Part shown: positions 7,493-14,575 of the stretch, piece by piece | Layout of the letters: the number at the start of each line of letters is the position of its first letter | Numbering within the stretch: position 1 is the first letter of the stretch | NCBI GenBank assembly: GCA_964528765.1 | Contig: CAZGVA010000013.1 | Coordinates: 1 to 24,274, forward strand | Length of the DNA: 24,274 nt | Direction of reading: 5' to 3' | Source: JABICX01 sp964528765 | GTDB lineage: Archaea; Nanobdellota; Nanobdellia; UBA10117; JABICX01 | The notes under the pieces: model-generated | Told to the model about the DNA's origin: nothing | Database searches by the model: none | Seen by the model: only the letters and a program-made list of their open reading frames with translations | Translations under genes and position numbers: made by a program

Positions 7493-7516
7493 AAACTTTT
7501 TAAGTTTTTTTATTTT
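7491..7516 (+). terminator. Hairpin plus T-run terminator after rpl11
   Basis: AAAAACTT (7491-7498) pairs perfectly with AAGTTTTT (7502-7509) across a 3-base loop and is followed by a T-rich run to 7516. It begins within the rpl11 stop codon. Archaeal termination mainly needs the T-run; the hairpin is an added feature. Confidence 0.6.
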
Positions 7517-7530
7517 GTTTGTGGAACAAC

Positions 7531-7539
7531 TTTATAAGC
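7531..7539 (+). promoter_or_regulatory. TATA-like box of the HisC-like gene
   Basis: TTTATAAGC is centred about 24 nt before the ATG at 7559, with no Shine-Dalgarno site. It is a canonical leaderless arrangement just after the rpl11 terminator. Confidence 0.55.
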
Positions 7540-7558
7540 TTTTTATTTTATATATTTC

Positions 7559-8626
7559 ATGAAGCGTATTAATTTGAATAAGTTAATGAGACCACATATT
7601 CGTAAAATTAGTCCTGAAATTCGTCGTGATTTAGATGCTTGTGCAATTCTTGATGGAACTGAAAATATGTTTGGTTATTCTCCAAAAATCCGCGACTTAA
7701 TTCATATTGATACGCGGTTGAATATTGCTCCAGATCCATCTTGTAGGGAATTAAAAGCATCGTTACAGAAATATCATCAAGTTTCATATGGTAAATTATT
7801 TGTAGGTAATGGTGCAATTGATGTTGTTGACCACTTTTTTAGAATTTTTTTACAACCAGGTGACAATGTAATTATTCCTTCACCAACATACCCCGTATTA
7901 AATTTTGAAGTTGATGTTAATTTTGGAACGCTTAAAAAAATTGAACTTGAAAAGGACTTTTACTTAAATCCAACTAAAATTATTAATGCAATTGATCAAA
8001 ACACGAAAATTATTTTACTAGTTAATCCGCAAAATCCAACAGGGAATATTATCCCAAAAAGAGATATTGCTAAAATTGCACAAGCTGCATATTCAAAAGG
8101 CGTTTTGTTAGTTATTGATGAAGTATATGCAGAGTATGCTCGAGAAAATAATATTGAGCTAATTGATGAATATAATAATGTGTTTATTATTCGTTCTTTT
8201 TCAAAAGCATTTGGTTTAGCAGGGTTAAGAGTTGGATACGGACTGGGCTCAGAAGAATTAATTAAACTTCTAAAAAAGCGACCTCCGTTAAAAATTAGTA
8301 GAGTTTCGCAATTAGCTGCTAAGTATGCATTAGAAGATGCAGATCATTTCTATAAATTGCGAGATCAGATTGATTCAGAAAAAACTTGGCTACATGGCGA
8401 ACTTAATAATTTGGATGGTGTGAAAGCATATATGACGCGTACAAATTTTTTGATCGCCAAGTTTCCGGCTAAAAGATTTAGAGAAAGACTTGAAATATTA
8501 GCTAAGAATCGTATTTTTGTTAAAAACTTATGTAAGTTTCCACTTCTTAAACATCATGTACGAATTGGAATTGGCACACGTAAGCAAAATGAATTATTCC
8601 TTAAAGAACTTAAAAAGTTAGTATAA
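7559..8626 (+). CDS. Class I/II PLP-dependent aminotransferase, HisC-like
   Basis: PLP enzyme of 355 residues, close in layout to histidinol-phosphate aminotransferase. Visible family marks are NGAIDVVD (84-91, cofactor phosphate region), PSPTYPV (107-113), NPQNPTGN (156-163), DEVYAEY (187-193), the cofactor lysine in SFSKAFGLAG (Lys216), Arg224 in GLRVGYG, and a C-terminal substrate-carboxylate Arg in HHVRIGIGTR. The set is complete, so an active enzyme is likely. No other histidine biosynthesis gene is in the window, so the substrate is open: histidinol phosphate, an aromatic amino acid or another 2-oxo acid would all fit. It has its own leaderless-type promoter, and AlaRS downstream has another, so they are probably not one operon. 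Confidence 0.85.
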   Translation: MKRINLNKLMRPHIRKISPEIRRDLDACAILDGTENMFGYSPKIRDLIHIDTRLNIAPDPSCRELKASLQKYHQVSYGKLFVGNGAIDVVDHFFRIFLQPGDNVIIPSPTYPVLNFEVDVNFGTLKKIELEKDFYLNPTKIINAIDQNTKIILLVNPQNPTGNIIPKRDIAKIAQAAYSKGVLLVIDEVYAEYARENNIELIDEYNNVFIIRSFSKAFGLAGLRVGYGLGSEELIKLLKKRPPLKISRVSQLAAKYALEDADHFYKLRDQIDSEKTWLHGELNNLDGVKAYMTRTNFLIAKFPAKRFRERLEILAKNRIFVKNLCKFPLLKHHVRIGIGTRKQNELFLKELKKLV

Positions 8627-8629
8627 AAT

Positions 8630-8638
8630 CTTATAAAT
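8630..8638 (+). promoter_or_regulatory. TATA-like box of alaS
   Basis: CTTATAAAT is centred about 24 nt before the ATG at 8658. No Shine-Dalgarno site lies between, so leaderless initiation is expected. Confidence 0.55.
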
Positions 8639-8657
8639 ATCTCGTTCTATAAATTAT

Positions 8658-10430
8658 ATGCATCACGATAAGATCAAACAATTATTTTTTGAACATTATA
8701 AAAGTCTTGGGCATAAGCAAGCTCCAGATGTTTCACTTATTCCTACAGAAAGCGATACATCGACATTATTTATTAGCGCAGGAATGCAGCCACTAAAACC
8801 GTATTTTATAGGACTGCAAAAACCACCTGCAAATCGATTGTATAACATTCAAAAATGTATTCGAACAGGTGATATTGATGAAGTCGGTGATACTAATCAT
8901 TTTACTCTGTTTTTCATGCTAGGGAGCTGGTCAATTAACGACTATGGATCCGTAGAAGCTGCTCAATTTGCATATGATTTGCTTGTAAATAAGTATAGAA
9001 TGAATAAAAATAAGCTATGGGCTACAGTTTTCAAAGGAGATAAGACGCTTGGTCTGGGAAAAGATACAATTTTAGCAGATGCTTGGCCAAAAATTGGAAT
9101 TCCAAAACAAAGAATCTTTATGGCCGATTCAGACGAAGTTTTTTGGGCGAGTGGAGCAACAGGACCTTGCGGACCAACTTCTGAAATGCACTATGATTAT
9201 GGTAAAGGAAAAGGTTGCAAAACTGCAAAATGTGATCCAACTTGTACTTGTGAAAGATTTACAGAAATATGGAATCCTTGTGTTCAGATTAAGTATAATA
9301 TGGATTTAAGTGGCAAATTAACTCCACTTAAGTTTGAAAGTATTGATGGAGGGGCAGGTTTTGAGCGTATCGTGGCTGTTTTGCAAGGAGTAACTGATGC
9401 TTATGAGACAAGTTGTTTTAAGCCACTAGTTCAGATGGCTGAAAAGCTATCTGGTAAGAAATATGCAAGCAATAAGAGAGCATTCAGGATTGTTGTAGAT
9501 CATGTTCGTGCTTCTGTTTTTATTGCAGGAGAAGGCATAACTCCGGGAAAAAAGGACAAAAGTTACGTTCTTCGTAGGTTAATTAGACGAATGGTTAGGT
9601 ATGCTAACCAGCTAAATATTGATAGAACTGGAATAAAGCAACTTGTTCGTTTTGTAATTGATGATTTTAAGAAAGATTATCCTTATCTTCAGCAGAGAAA
9701 CAAGCAAATATCAGGAGTTATTGGCTCAGAGTATGATAATTTTAGTAAAACTTTGAGTAAAGGTAATCGAAAGCTGAATAAACTTATGTCTAACTTAAAG
9801 ACAAAAACTGTGCCAGGAATAGACGTTTTTCATTTATTTGATACATTTGGCTTCCCAATGGAGCTAACGAAGGAAATTGCAGCTGAAAAAGGTTTTAAAA
9901 TTGATGAAAAAGGTTATCACGCACAATTTGACAAGCACAGAGAAGTTTCAAAGAAGGGACAGACTAAGAAGTTTGCATCAGGATTAGCAGACCACTCAGA
10001 GCAAGTTGTAAAGTATCATACAGTAAATCATCTTGTTGTTGCAGCGCTTCAAGAAGTACTAAGTCCAAAAGTTACTCAAAGAGGATGTAATTTGACTGCC
10101 GAACGGCTAAGATTTGACTTTAATTGGGCTGAGAAAATGACTCCGGAGCAGATTAAAGCAACAGAAGACCTTGTAAACAAGTGGATTTCGCAAAAAATAC
10201 CTGTAAAAATGCAAGAAATGAGTGTTTCTGAAGCTAAAAAAAGTGGAGCACAGGGAGTTTTTGAACATAAATATGGCTCAAAAGTGCGTGTTTATACTAT
10301 TGGTAAGATTTCTAAGGAAATATGTGGCGGACCACACGTAAAAAACATTGGTGAGATCGGCAAATTCAAGATAAAGAAGGAAAAATCAAGTTCAGCAGGT
10401 GTTAGACGAATTAAAGCGGTTTTAGCATGA
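8658..10430 (+). CDS. alaS: Alanyl-tRNA synthetase, short bacterial (CPR-like) form
   Basis: Charges tRNA-Ala and hydrolyses mischarged Ser/Gly-tRNA. The 590 residues cover the aminoacylation domain (RLYNIQKCIRTGDIDEVGD at 60-78; GGAGFER motif 3 at 231-237), the tRNA-recognition region and the editing domain (HTVNH 454-458; CGGPH 556-560, supplying the His/His/Cys/His zinc site). It stops right after GVRRIKAVLA, so the C-Ala domain found in most AlaRS (usually about 850-900 residues) is absent. The CIRTGDIDEVGD and MLGSWS..DY wording, the Cys-rich insert (187-198) and CGGPHV rather than CGGTHV resemble, from memory, the short enzymes of candidate-phyla-radiation bacteria and not archaeal AlaRS. 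Horizontal transfer from bacteria is therefore likely. The next gene overlaps its stop by 4 nt (ATGA). Confidence 0.95.
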   Translation: MHHDKIKQLFFEHYKSLGHKQAPDVSLIPTESDTSTLFISAGMQPLKPYFIGLQKPPANRLYNIQKCIRTGDIDEVGDTNHFTLFFMLGSWSINDYGSVEAAQFAYDLLVNKYRMNKNKLWATVFKGDKTLGLGKDTILADAWPKIGIPKQRIFMADSDEVFWASGATGPCGPTSEMHYDYGKGKGCKTAKCDPTCTCERFTEIWNPCVQIKYNMDLSGKLTPLKFESIDGGAGFERIVAVLQGVTDAYETSCFKPLVQMAEKLSGKKYASNKRAFRIVVDHVRASVFIAGEGITPGKKDKSYVLRRLIRRMVRYANQLNIDRTGIKQLVRFVIDDFKKDYPYLQQRNKQISGVIGSEYDNFSKTLSKGNRKLNKLMSNLKTKTVPGIDVFHLFDTFGFPMELTKEIAAEKGFKIDEKGYHAQFDKHREVSKKGQTKKFASGLADHSEQVVKYHTVNHLVVAALQEVLSPKVTQRGCNLTAERLRFDFNWAEKMTPEQIKATEDLVNKWISQKIPVKMQEMSVSEAKKSGAQGVFEHKYGSKVRVYTIGKISKEICGGPHVKNIGEIGKFKIKKEKSSSAGVRRIKAVLA

Positions 10431-11665
10431 AAATTAAAGTTAAACTCTGTGGATTTGAAAACGTCAATATTTATATGCATAAATTTCTTGAAAAACAAGG
10501 AGTTCATAAAGAGCTGTTTGAAATTAAAAAAATATTTGATATGGTTGAGGAATCCTATAAAAAATACTGTTTGCAACATTTTAAACAATTTGTTGTGCGA
10601 CAAGGGTTTGGTAGAGATATTCTAATTGAAGTATATGCATTATCTACAGTCCGTAAAGAAGATCATTTAGCAAATATTAATTCAGATCAGATTATTGCAT
10701 CAGTGAATGAACATACTTCTCCTGCTTATTTTCAGATTACAGTCCGTACTGCGGCGCTAGAAAAAGTCATTAAGTCGCAGTTTAATGAATTGGGAGACAC
10801 TCGAAATTTTTATTATAATTTAGGTATTTCAATATTAAATGCGCTTGTACATGAAACTGTTCATATCGCTCAATGTATACACAATCAGAAATTATTTGTT
10901 CACCATCAAGATTTTACGCTGGCGGAGAAACGTTTAATTGAATTAAATATTATTTATTTAATCGATTTTTATAAAAAGATCAGTCATATTTTATTAAAAA
11001 ATAAGATGTTTTTGAATAGTACTAAATTGGAAGGTGAAGCTACTTTTTTTGGCTTAATGCAGCGTTTAAATTTACGCGGTTTTATACATATTTTGGCAAA
11101 TTTAGATCCAAATTCTCAAATATCTACTCGATCAGATATAACTTTGCAGGATTTTAAAGAACATGTTGACTTATCAATAAAGTTTATACGGAAAGCAATT
11201 ATTCAATTAAAGCAAATAAATCGATTAGTTTCTACAAATATTAGATTACAAAAAGGTATTTTCAGTTTGATTTCAGATTATAACGAGTTAACCATATCTA
11301 CTAAGTCTCGCGCACGTATTGAAAATAATTTGAAGAAATTTAATGAAAATACAGATGCAATCGATATTAAATCGATTAGTAATTTGCAGGATATAATTAT
11401 GTATGATATTGGTTATGTTATAATGTACATATTAACTCGCTCTAAACAACATAGATGCAATTTAACTCCCGAGACCATGATTCGGTTAATGTTGGAAGAT
11501 GATAAAGTTAAATCTGAATCACATTCGCTTAAATCATTAAAGAAATATTTTAAACAGTTATTGGATTTAATTAACGAAACAGATGAAAACTATGTTGATA
11601 TGGAAGATATGATTTCAAAAGAAAAGAAAAAATTAATATATTTAGAAAAAATGAAAAAAGTTTAA
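10427..11665 (+). CDS. Putative zinc metallopeptidase-like protein (HExxH), coupled to alaS
   Basis: A 412-residue protein of unknown family. It has HETVH at 142-146 inside a helix-like stretch (ISILNALVHETVHIAQC). An EGEATF segment follows about 56 residues later (202-207), and its Glu202 or Glu204 could be the third zinc ligand, the pattern of gluzincin peptidases. The remainder (about 225-412) is largely helical and charged, with a coiled-coil-like C-terminus. There is no signal peptide or clear membrane span, so it is probably cytosolic. It begins inside the alaS stop (ATGA overlap), implying coupled translation with AlaRS. Its stop is 2 bp from the stop of the convergent coiled-coil gene. 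Peptidase activity is inferred from motifs only. Confidence 0.7.
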   Translation: MKIKVKLCGFENVNIYMHKFLEKQGVHKELFEIKKIFDMVEESYKKYCLQHFKQFVVRQGFGRDILIEVYALSTVRKEDHLANINSDQIIASVNEHTSPAYFQITVRTAALEKVIKSQFNELGDTRNFYYNLGISILNALVHETVHIAQCIHNQKLFVHHQDFTLAEKRLIELNIIYLIDFYKKISHILLKNKMFLNSTKLEGEATFFGLMQRLNLRGFIHILANLDPNSQISTRSDITLQDFKEHVDLSIKFIRKAIIQLKQINRLVSTNIRLQKGIFSLISDYNELTISTKSRARIENNLKKFNENTDAIDIKSISNLQDIIMYDIGYVIMYILTRSKQHRCNLTPETMIRLMLEDDKVKSESHSLKSLKKYFKQLLDLINETDENYVDMEDMISKEKKKLIYLEKMKKV

Positions 11666-11667
11666 CT

Positions 11668-12525
11668 TTATTTACCCATAGCTTCTCTTTGTAGTAAGAG
11701 AATATCATCTGTGGTAAGTTTCTTTTTGGATTTTAGTTTTTCTTTAACTTCTGCGGTTTTCTTATTAATTAAAGACCTACTTTTATTTGCAGTTCTTAGT
11801 AAGAATTTATCTGCAATACCTGACCAGTTTTTCAAAGTTTTACTTAATTTTTGATTTAGTTGATTCATTTGTGTTTTTAAGTTCTTTAGGACCAGTTGTA
11901 CAGTGTTTCTTTTTGCTTTAATTGTTGCGATGTCTTGTGACAATTGAGTTAATTCTTTGAAAATCTGAGAACTTTCATTTGCTAATTTCTGAATTTTTTC
12001 GTGAATGTCATCTGCTCCAACTTTTAATTCTTTAACTTTTTTAAACTCAGTTTTAGAAGTTTTAAATTTATTTTCATCATCCAAACTTTGATTTAATGTA
12101 ACTTTTAATCGTTTAATTTGGCCCATAATTTGTTTTTCTTTATTAAAACTAATTACTTCAGTTTGAATATTATATTCTAATTCTTTAATTTGTTTTCGTA
12201 GTAGATTAACTGGCGCAACATGACTGTTTCTTTTTTGTTTTTTAACGTCTTCACGTTCTTGTTTAACTTGTAACAGTATTTCTTTATAGTCTTTATTTGC
12301 AGCTTCTCTTTTTAATTTAAGCTTAACAATTTCTTTATCTACTACATTTTTCTTATCTTTAAGTTCTTTAGCATTGCTTATTAATTTATTAAGCTGCTTT
12401 TCTAAAGAATTCTTCTGCTGGTACTGTTCTTCCTTTTGACTACCAAGATCTTTCAGGTCAGAACTAATAGAGTGTATTTCTTTCTTTAATGACTCTACTT
12501 TTTCAGCATCTTTTTCAGTTTCCAC
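11668..12525 (-). CDS. Archaeal conserved coiled-coil protein, COG1340-like
   Basis: A 285-residue protein, mostly heptad-like and rich in Lys, Glu, Leu and Gln across about residues 1-235. It has a central break near 100-135 (APVNLLRKQIKELE, then FNKEKQIMGQIKRL) and a C-terminal segment ending LTTDDILLLQREAMGK. This layout matches the widespread archaeal coiled-coil family COG1340, sometimes misnamed as a phosphatase; its function is not established. It starts at GTG 12525 with GGAGAT 6 nt upstream. That site lies in the 3' arm of a hairpin (12531-12551), directly after a second strong hairpin (12554-12583). It is the last gene of the rpl1-rpl10-rpl12 unit, 67 bp after rpl12, and may be expressed at a lower, controlled level. 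Confidence 0.75.
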   Translation of the reverse strand: METEKDAEKVESLKKEIHSISSDLKDLGSQKEEQYQQKNSLEKQLNKLISNAKELKDKKNVVDKEIVKLKLKREAANKDYKEILLQVKQEREDVKKQKRNSHVAPVNLLRKQIKELEYNIQTEVISFNKEKQIMGQIKRLKVTLNQSLDDENKFKTSKTEFKKVKELKVGADDIHEKIQKLANESSQIFKELTQLSQDIATIKAKRNTVQLVLKNLKTQMNQLNQKLSKTLKNWSGIADKFLLRTANKSRSLINKKTAEVKEKLKSKKKLTTDDILLLQREAMGK

Positions 12526-12530
12526 GGTTG

Positions 12531-12551
12531 TATCTCCCTTATATGGAGATA
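12531..12551 (-). promoter_or_regulatory. Hairpin sequestering the Shine-Dalgarno site of the coiled-coil gene
   Basis: On the minus-strand RNA, UAUCUCC pairs with GGAGAUA (7 bp, 7-nt loop). The 3' arm contains the GGAGAU ribosome site that lies 6 nt before the GTG start at 12525, so the closed hairpin would block initiation. It stacks 2 nt after the 12554-12583 hairpin. The base pairs are read directly from sequence; the regulatory role is inferred. Confidence 0.55.
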
Positions 12552-12553
12552 TA

Positions 12554-12583
12554 GTGTGTTAAAAGAAAATACTTCTAACACAC
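12554..12583 (-). terminator. Strong 12-bp hairpin after rpl12 (attenuator or processing site)
   Basis: On the minus-strand RNA GUGUGUUAGAAG pairs with CUUUUAACACAC, 12 bp around a UAUUUU loop. One pair is G-U, which would be an A-C mismatch on the plus-strand RNA, so the fold favours the minus transcript. It begins 9 nt after the rpl12 stop. No long T-run follows, so partial termination, mRNA processing or stability control are all possible. Confidence 0.5.
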
Positions 12584-12592
12584 CATAATCAC

Positions 12593-12907
12593 TTAACCGA
12601 ACAGTGCACCTAGACCTGCAGCTGCTTCTTCTGCGCTAGCGCCTGAATCTTCTTCTTTCTTTTCTTCTTCTTTCTTTTCTGTTGAAGCTTCATTTGTTGG
12701 TGCTGGGCCGTTTGCAGCCGGAGCTGTAGCAATAGTTGTTTCTGCTAAGACTTTTTCGATGTCTACGTCTTTTAAGGCAGTTACAGTTGCTTTAACTCTA
12801 GCTTCATCGACAGTTGCACCGGCAGCTGTTAATGTCTTTTTTAAGGTACTTTCAGTTATCTCTTTTCCTGCTTTGTGTATTAATAATGCAGCGTATAGAT
12901 ATTCCAT
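12593..12907 (-). CDS. rpl12: Large ribosomal subunit protein L12/P1
   Basis: Stalk protein that recruits translation GTPases. It has 104 residues with start ATG 12907, one base after the rpl10 stop and preceded by AAGGAGGA inside the last rpl10 codons; a longer upstream frame lacks a site and would overlap rpl10. Residues 1-60 form the helical dimerisation and P0-binding domain (MEYLYAALLIHKAGKEIT at the N-terminus). An Ala/Pro hinge follows (about 62-75), then a Glu/Lys-rich segment and the C-terminal GLGALFG that contacts elongation factors. Length and layout are standard for archaeal P1. Several copies per ribosome are needed, which fits the strong Shine-Dalgarno site. Confidence 0.95.
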   Translation of the reverse strand: MEYLYAALLIHKAGKEITESTLKKTLTAAGATVDEARVKATVTALKDVDIEKVLAETTIATAPAANGPAPTNEASTEKKEEEKKEEDSGASAEEAAAGLGALFG

Positions 12908-12908
12908 T

Positions 12909-13844
12909 TCATTGTCCTCCTTGATTATCTTCTGATGGTGCTTCTTTTGAAGCATCAGATGATTGTGATTCTTCTTTAATTTCTTCAGTAGTTTCTGGAA
13001 CTTTTGATTTTAATGCTTTAGCTTGAGCTTCAGCTTTTCTTATTAATAATTCTTTTGTATCGTCACAAAGAATTTCTGCTCCAATTGCTAATTTCTTAGC
13101 ATCTAAGTGTGCTTCCTGAAGTTTGATTGATACGGTTTCAGCAGTTAATATATTAGCTCCAATTGCTAATTTCTTAGCATTAATAATTGCAGTCTTTAAA
13201 TCTTCCGTATATTCTTCAATATCAATGTTTAATATTTTACGTTCAAATAATTCACCATTTTCAATTGCAGCAACTAAATTTAGACCAATTTTCATTGGAG
13301 TAATATTTAATCGAGCTAAAATTCCAGCAGCGGCAGCAGGAACTTTTTCTCCTTCTTTTACAACTAATGAATCTTTTTTAATAATAACTTTACCATTTGC
13401 AATTCCTGCAACAATATTTGCTAAACCCAGTTCCCCAATAATTGGACCTGGTGCAAAAGGTGTTGGACCTGCTTTTACCCAAATATCTTCTGGAGCAGTT
13501 TGTCCGGTTTTTGCCGGTGCAGACGTCATATTTTCTTTTAATATTTTAAACAATTCAAATGCATTTTTATTTGTAAGAATTAATGCAGGCATTCCGATTA
13601 AATATTCTTTCAGTTGTTTTAATTTATCGTTTCCTGCTTTATCAATAGCTAATTTAAATAAACGTTTTTTAGTTATAAGTATCTTAGCATTTTCTTGAAT
13701 TTTTGATCGTATTAACTGACTTTGTCTACTTGGTAAATTTTCTAAATTAATAACTGCAATAGTGGAGTAATTACCTAATTCTTTAGAAATAGATGCAACT
13801 AATTCTTTTTTCCAAGGTTGAACGTGAGCGATATGTTTTTCCAT
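12909..13844 (-). CDS. rpl10: Large ribosomal subunit protein L10/P0
   Basis: Stalk base protein that binds 23S rRNA and L11 and carries P1/L12 dimers. The N-terminal rRNA-binding domain is followed by the archaeal insertion (about 105-180) and a C-terminal helical spine. In the spine, AKKLAIGANILTAET and AKKLAIGAEILCDDT recur 26 residues apart; these are P1-binding helices. At DNA level the copies share 25 identical bases (13078-13102 and 13156-13180), so the spine copies are unusually alike. The acidic Ser/Glu tail is followed by GGQ rather than the usual P-protein GLxALFG end. The gene starts one base after the rpl1 stop, and its last codons hold the rpl12 ribosome site. Total length is 311 residues. 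Confidence 0.95.
   Translation of the reverse strand: MEKHIAHVQPWKKELVASISKELGNYSTIAVINLENLPSRQSQLIRSKIQENAKILITKKRLFKLAIDKAGNDKLKQLKEYLIGMPALILTNKNAFELFKILKENMTSAPAKTGQTAPEDIWVKAGPTPFAPGPIIGELGLANIVAGIANGKVIIKKDSLVVKEGEKVPAAAAGILARLNITPMKIGLNLVAAIENGELFERKILNIDIEEYTEDLKTAIINAKKLAIGANILTAETVSIKLQEAHLDAKKLAIGAEILCDDTKELLIRKAEAQAKALKSKVPETTEEIKEESQSSDASKEAPSEDNQGGQ
13078..13180 (-). repeat. 25-bp direct repeat within the L10 spine
   Basis: The same 25 bases occur at 13078-13102 and 13156-13180, 78 bp (26 codons) apart, both encoding AKKLAIGA. The period matches the known P1-binding helix repeat of archaeal P0. Confidence 0.85.
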
Positions 13845-13845
13845 T

Positions 13846-14487
13846 TTAGATTTTAATTGCTGCCCCCATAGTTGTTTTTATAAGAATGTTTTTTATATTT
13901 GCTTTTCCTTTTGGAAGTGCATGTTCAATATGTTCAATTGCGAGAATAATATTTTTTGCAAGTTCTTCATCATCCATTTTTTCATCACCAATTTTACAAC
14001 TTGCAATTGGGACTTTTGAAACAATTATTTTTGAGGTCTTTTTTAATTTTTCAACAATTGGCGTTAAATTCATGTTTGGTGGTACTATTTGTCCACCTTT
14101 GGGATTTGGCATTTTTCCAATTGGACCAAAATATTTACCAAATGATTGCGCTATTTGTGGCATAATTGTTGCTTGTCCAATGAAAAAGTCATATGCTCGA
14201 GCTAATTTTCTTGCTTCTCGAGGTTTACGGTATTTAACAAAATCATCAAGTAAAATCATATTATCACAAACTTTGGCAGATTGTTTCATTTCAGGACCAA
14301 CAAGTGCACAAATTTTTGAGTCTTTACCTTTCCCGTTTTGAAACGTAATAAAATCTTCGACTTTGGCTTCTTTTTTTATGTCAAATTCTTTTAGATTGAA
14401 TATTATATCAAATGATTGAGAAAATTTTCTTTCTTTTGATTGTTTTCTGGCGTCCTTTATTGCTTCAATAACTTTGGCTTTTTCCAT
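13846..14487 (-). CDS. rpl1: Large ribosomal subunit protein L1
   Basis: Forms the mobile L1 stalk that guides exit of deacylated tRNA, and in archaea and bacteria also represses its own operon by binding mRNA. It has 213 residues, two-domain alpha/beta layout, with the signature FGPIGKMPNPKGGQIVP (about 119-135) in domain II and a C-terminal return to domain I ending IKTTMGAAIKI. It is the first gene of the rpl1-rpl10-rpl12-coiled-coil unit. A TATA box at 14576-14585 and a structured 57-nt leader (14497-14553) precede it. No Shine-Dalgarno site lies next to the ATG; the only GGAGG is 49 nt upstream, inside the leader fold. Confidence 0.96.
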   Translation of the reverse strand: MEKAKVIEAIKDARKQSKERKFSQSFDIIFNLKEFDIKKEAKVEDFITFQNGKGKDSKICALVGPEMKQSAKVCDNMILLDDFVKYRKPREARKLARAYDFFIGQATIMPQIAQSFGKYFGPIGKMPNPKGGQIVPPNMNLTPIVEKLKKTSKIIVSKVPIASCKIGDEKMDDEELAKNIILAIEHIEHALPKGKANIKNILIKTTMGAAIKI

Positions 14488-14496
14488 TTTAATATA

Positions 14497-14553
14497 ACTG
14501 CTAGCATAAGGATTACAACTAAGTTGCCGGCTGACGCCTCCTGCATAAGCAGT
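14497..14553 (-). promoter_or_regulatory. Structured rpl1 leader: predicted three-way junction, candidate L1 autoregulatory site
   Basis: On the minus-strand RNA, ACUGCU (14553-14548) pairs with AGCAGU (14502-14497). Next inward, GCAGGA (14544-14539) pairs with UCC and UGC, separated by a UUA bulge (14512-14504). Two hairpins branch from the top: GGC-GUCA-GCC (14538-14529) and CAAC-UUA-GUUG (14526-14516). The element is richer in G+C than its surroundings and starts at the predicted transcription start. The L1 site on 23S rRNA is also a three-way junction (H76-H78), so mimicry is plausible. Fold and role are inferred. Confidence 0.5.
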
Positions 14554-14575
14554 GATATTTTGAGTTAAAATTACT

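Noticed and set aside
8658..10430. alaS as a frameshifted or truncated pseudogene lacking its C-terminus
   Set aside because: The frame is intact, ends at the natural end of the editing domain and is coupled to the next gene by ATGA, so the short form is likely native.
12908..12955. N-terminal extension of rpl12 starting at 12955
   Set aside because: It overlaps the end of rpl10 and encodes an atypical basic leader. The AAGGAGGA site and family length support ATG 12907.
13078..13180. L10 25-bp repeat as a recent novel duplication
   Set aside because: The 26-residue period is the known P1-binding helix repeat of archaeal P0. The DNA identity is notable but not a new system.
13123..13698. Long plus-strand open frame opposite rpl10
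   Set aside because: It is a mirror of the rpl10 coding strand, with hydrophobic low-information sequence, no promoter and no ribosome site. rpl10 is certain.
14400..14548. Short upstream ORF in the rpl1 leader as a leader peptide gene
   Set aside because: The ATG near 14546 opens about 28 codons, out of frame into rpl1, with no ribosome site before it. The RNA fold explains the region better.
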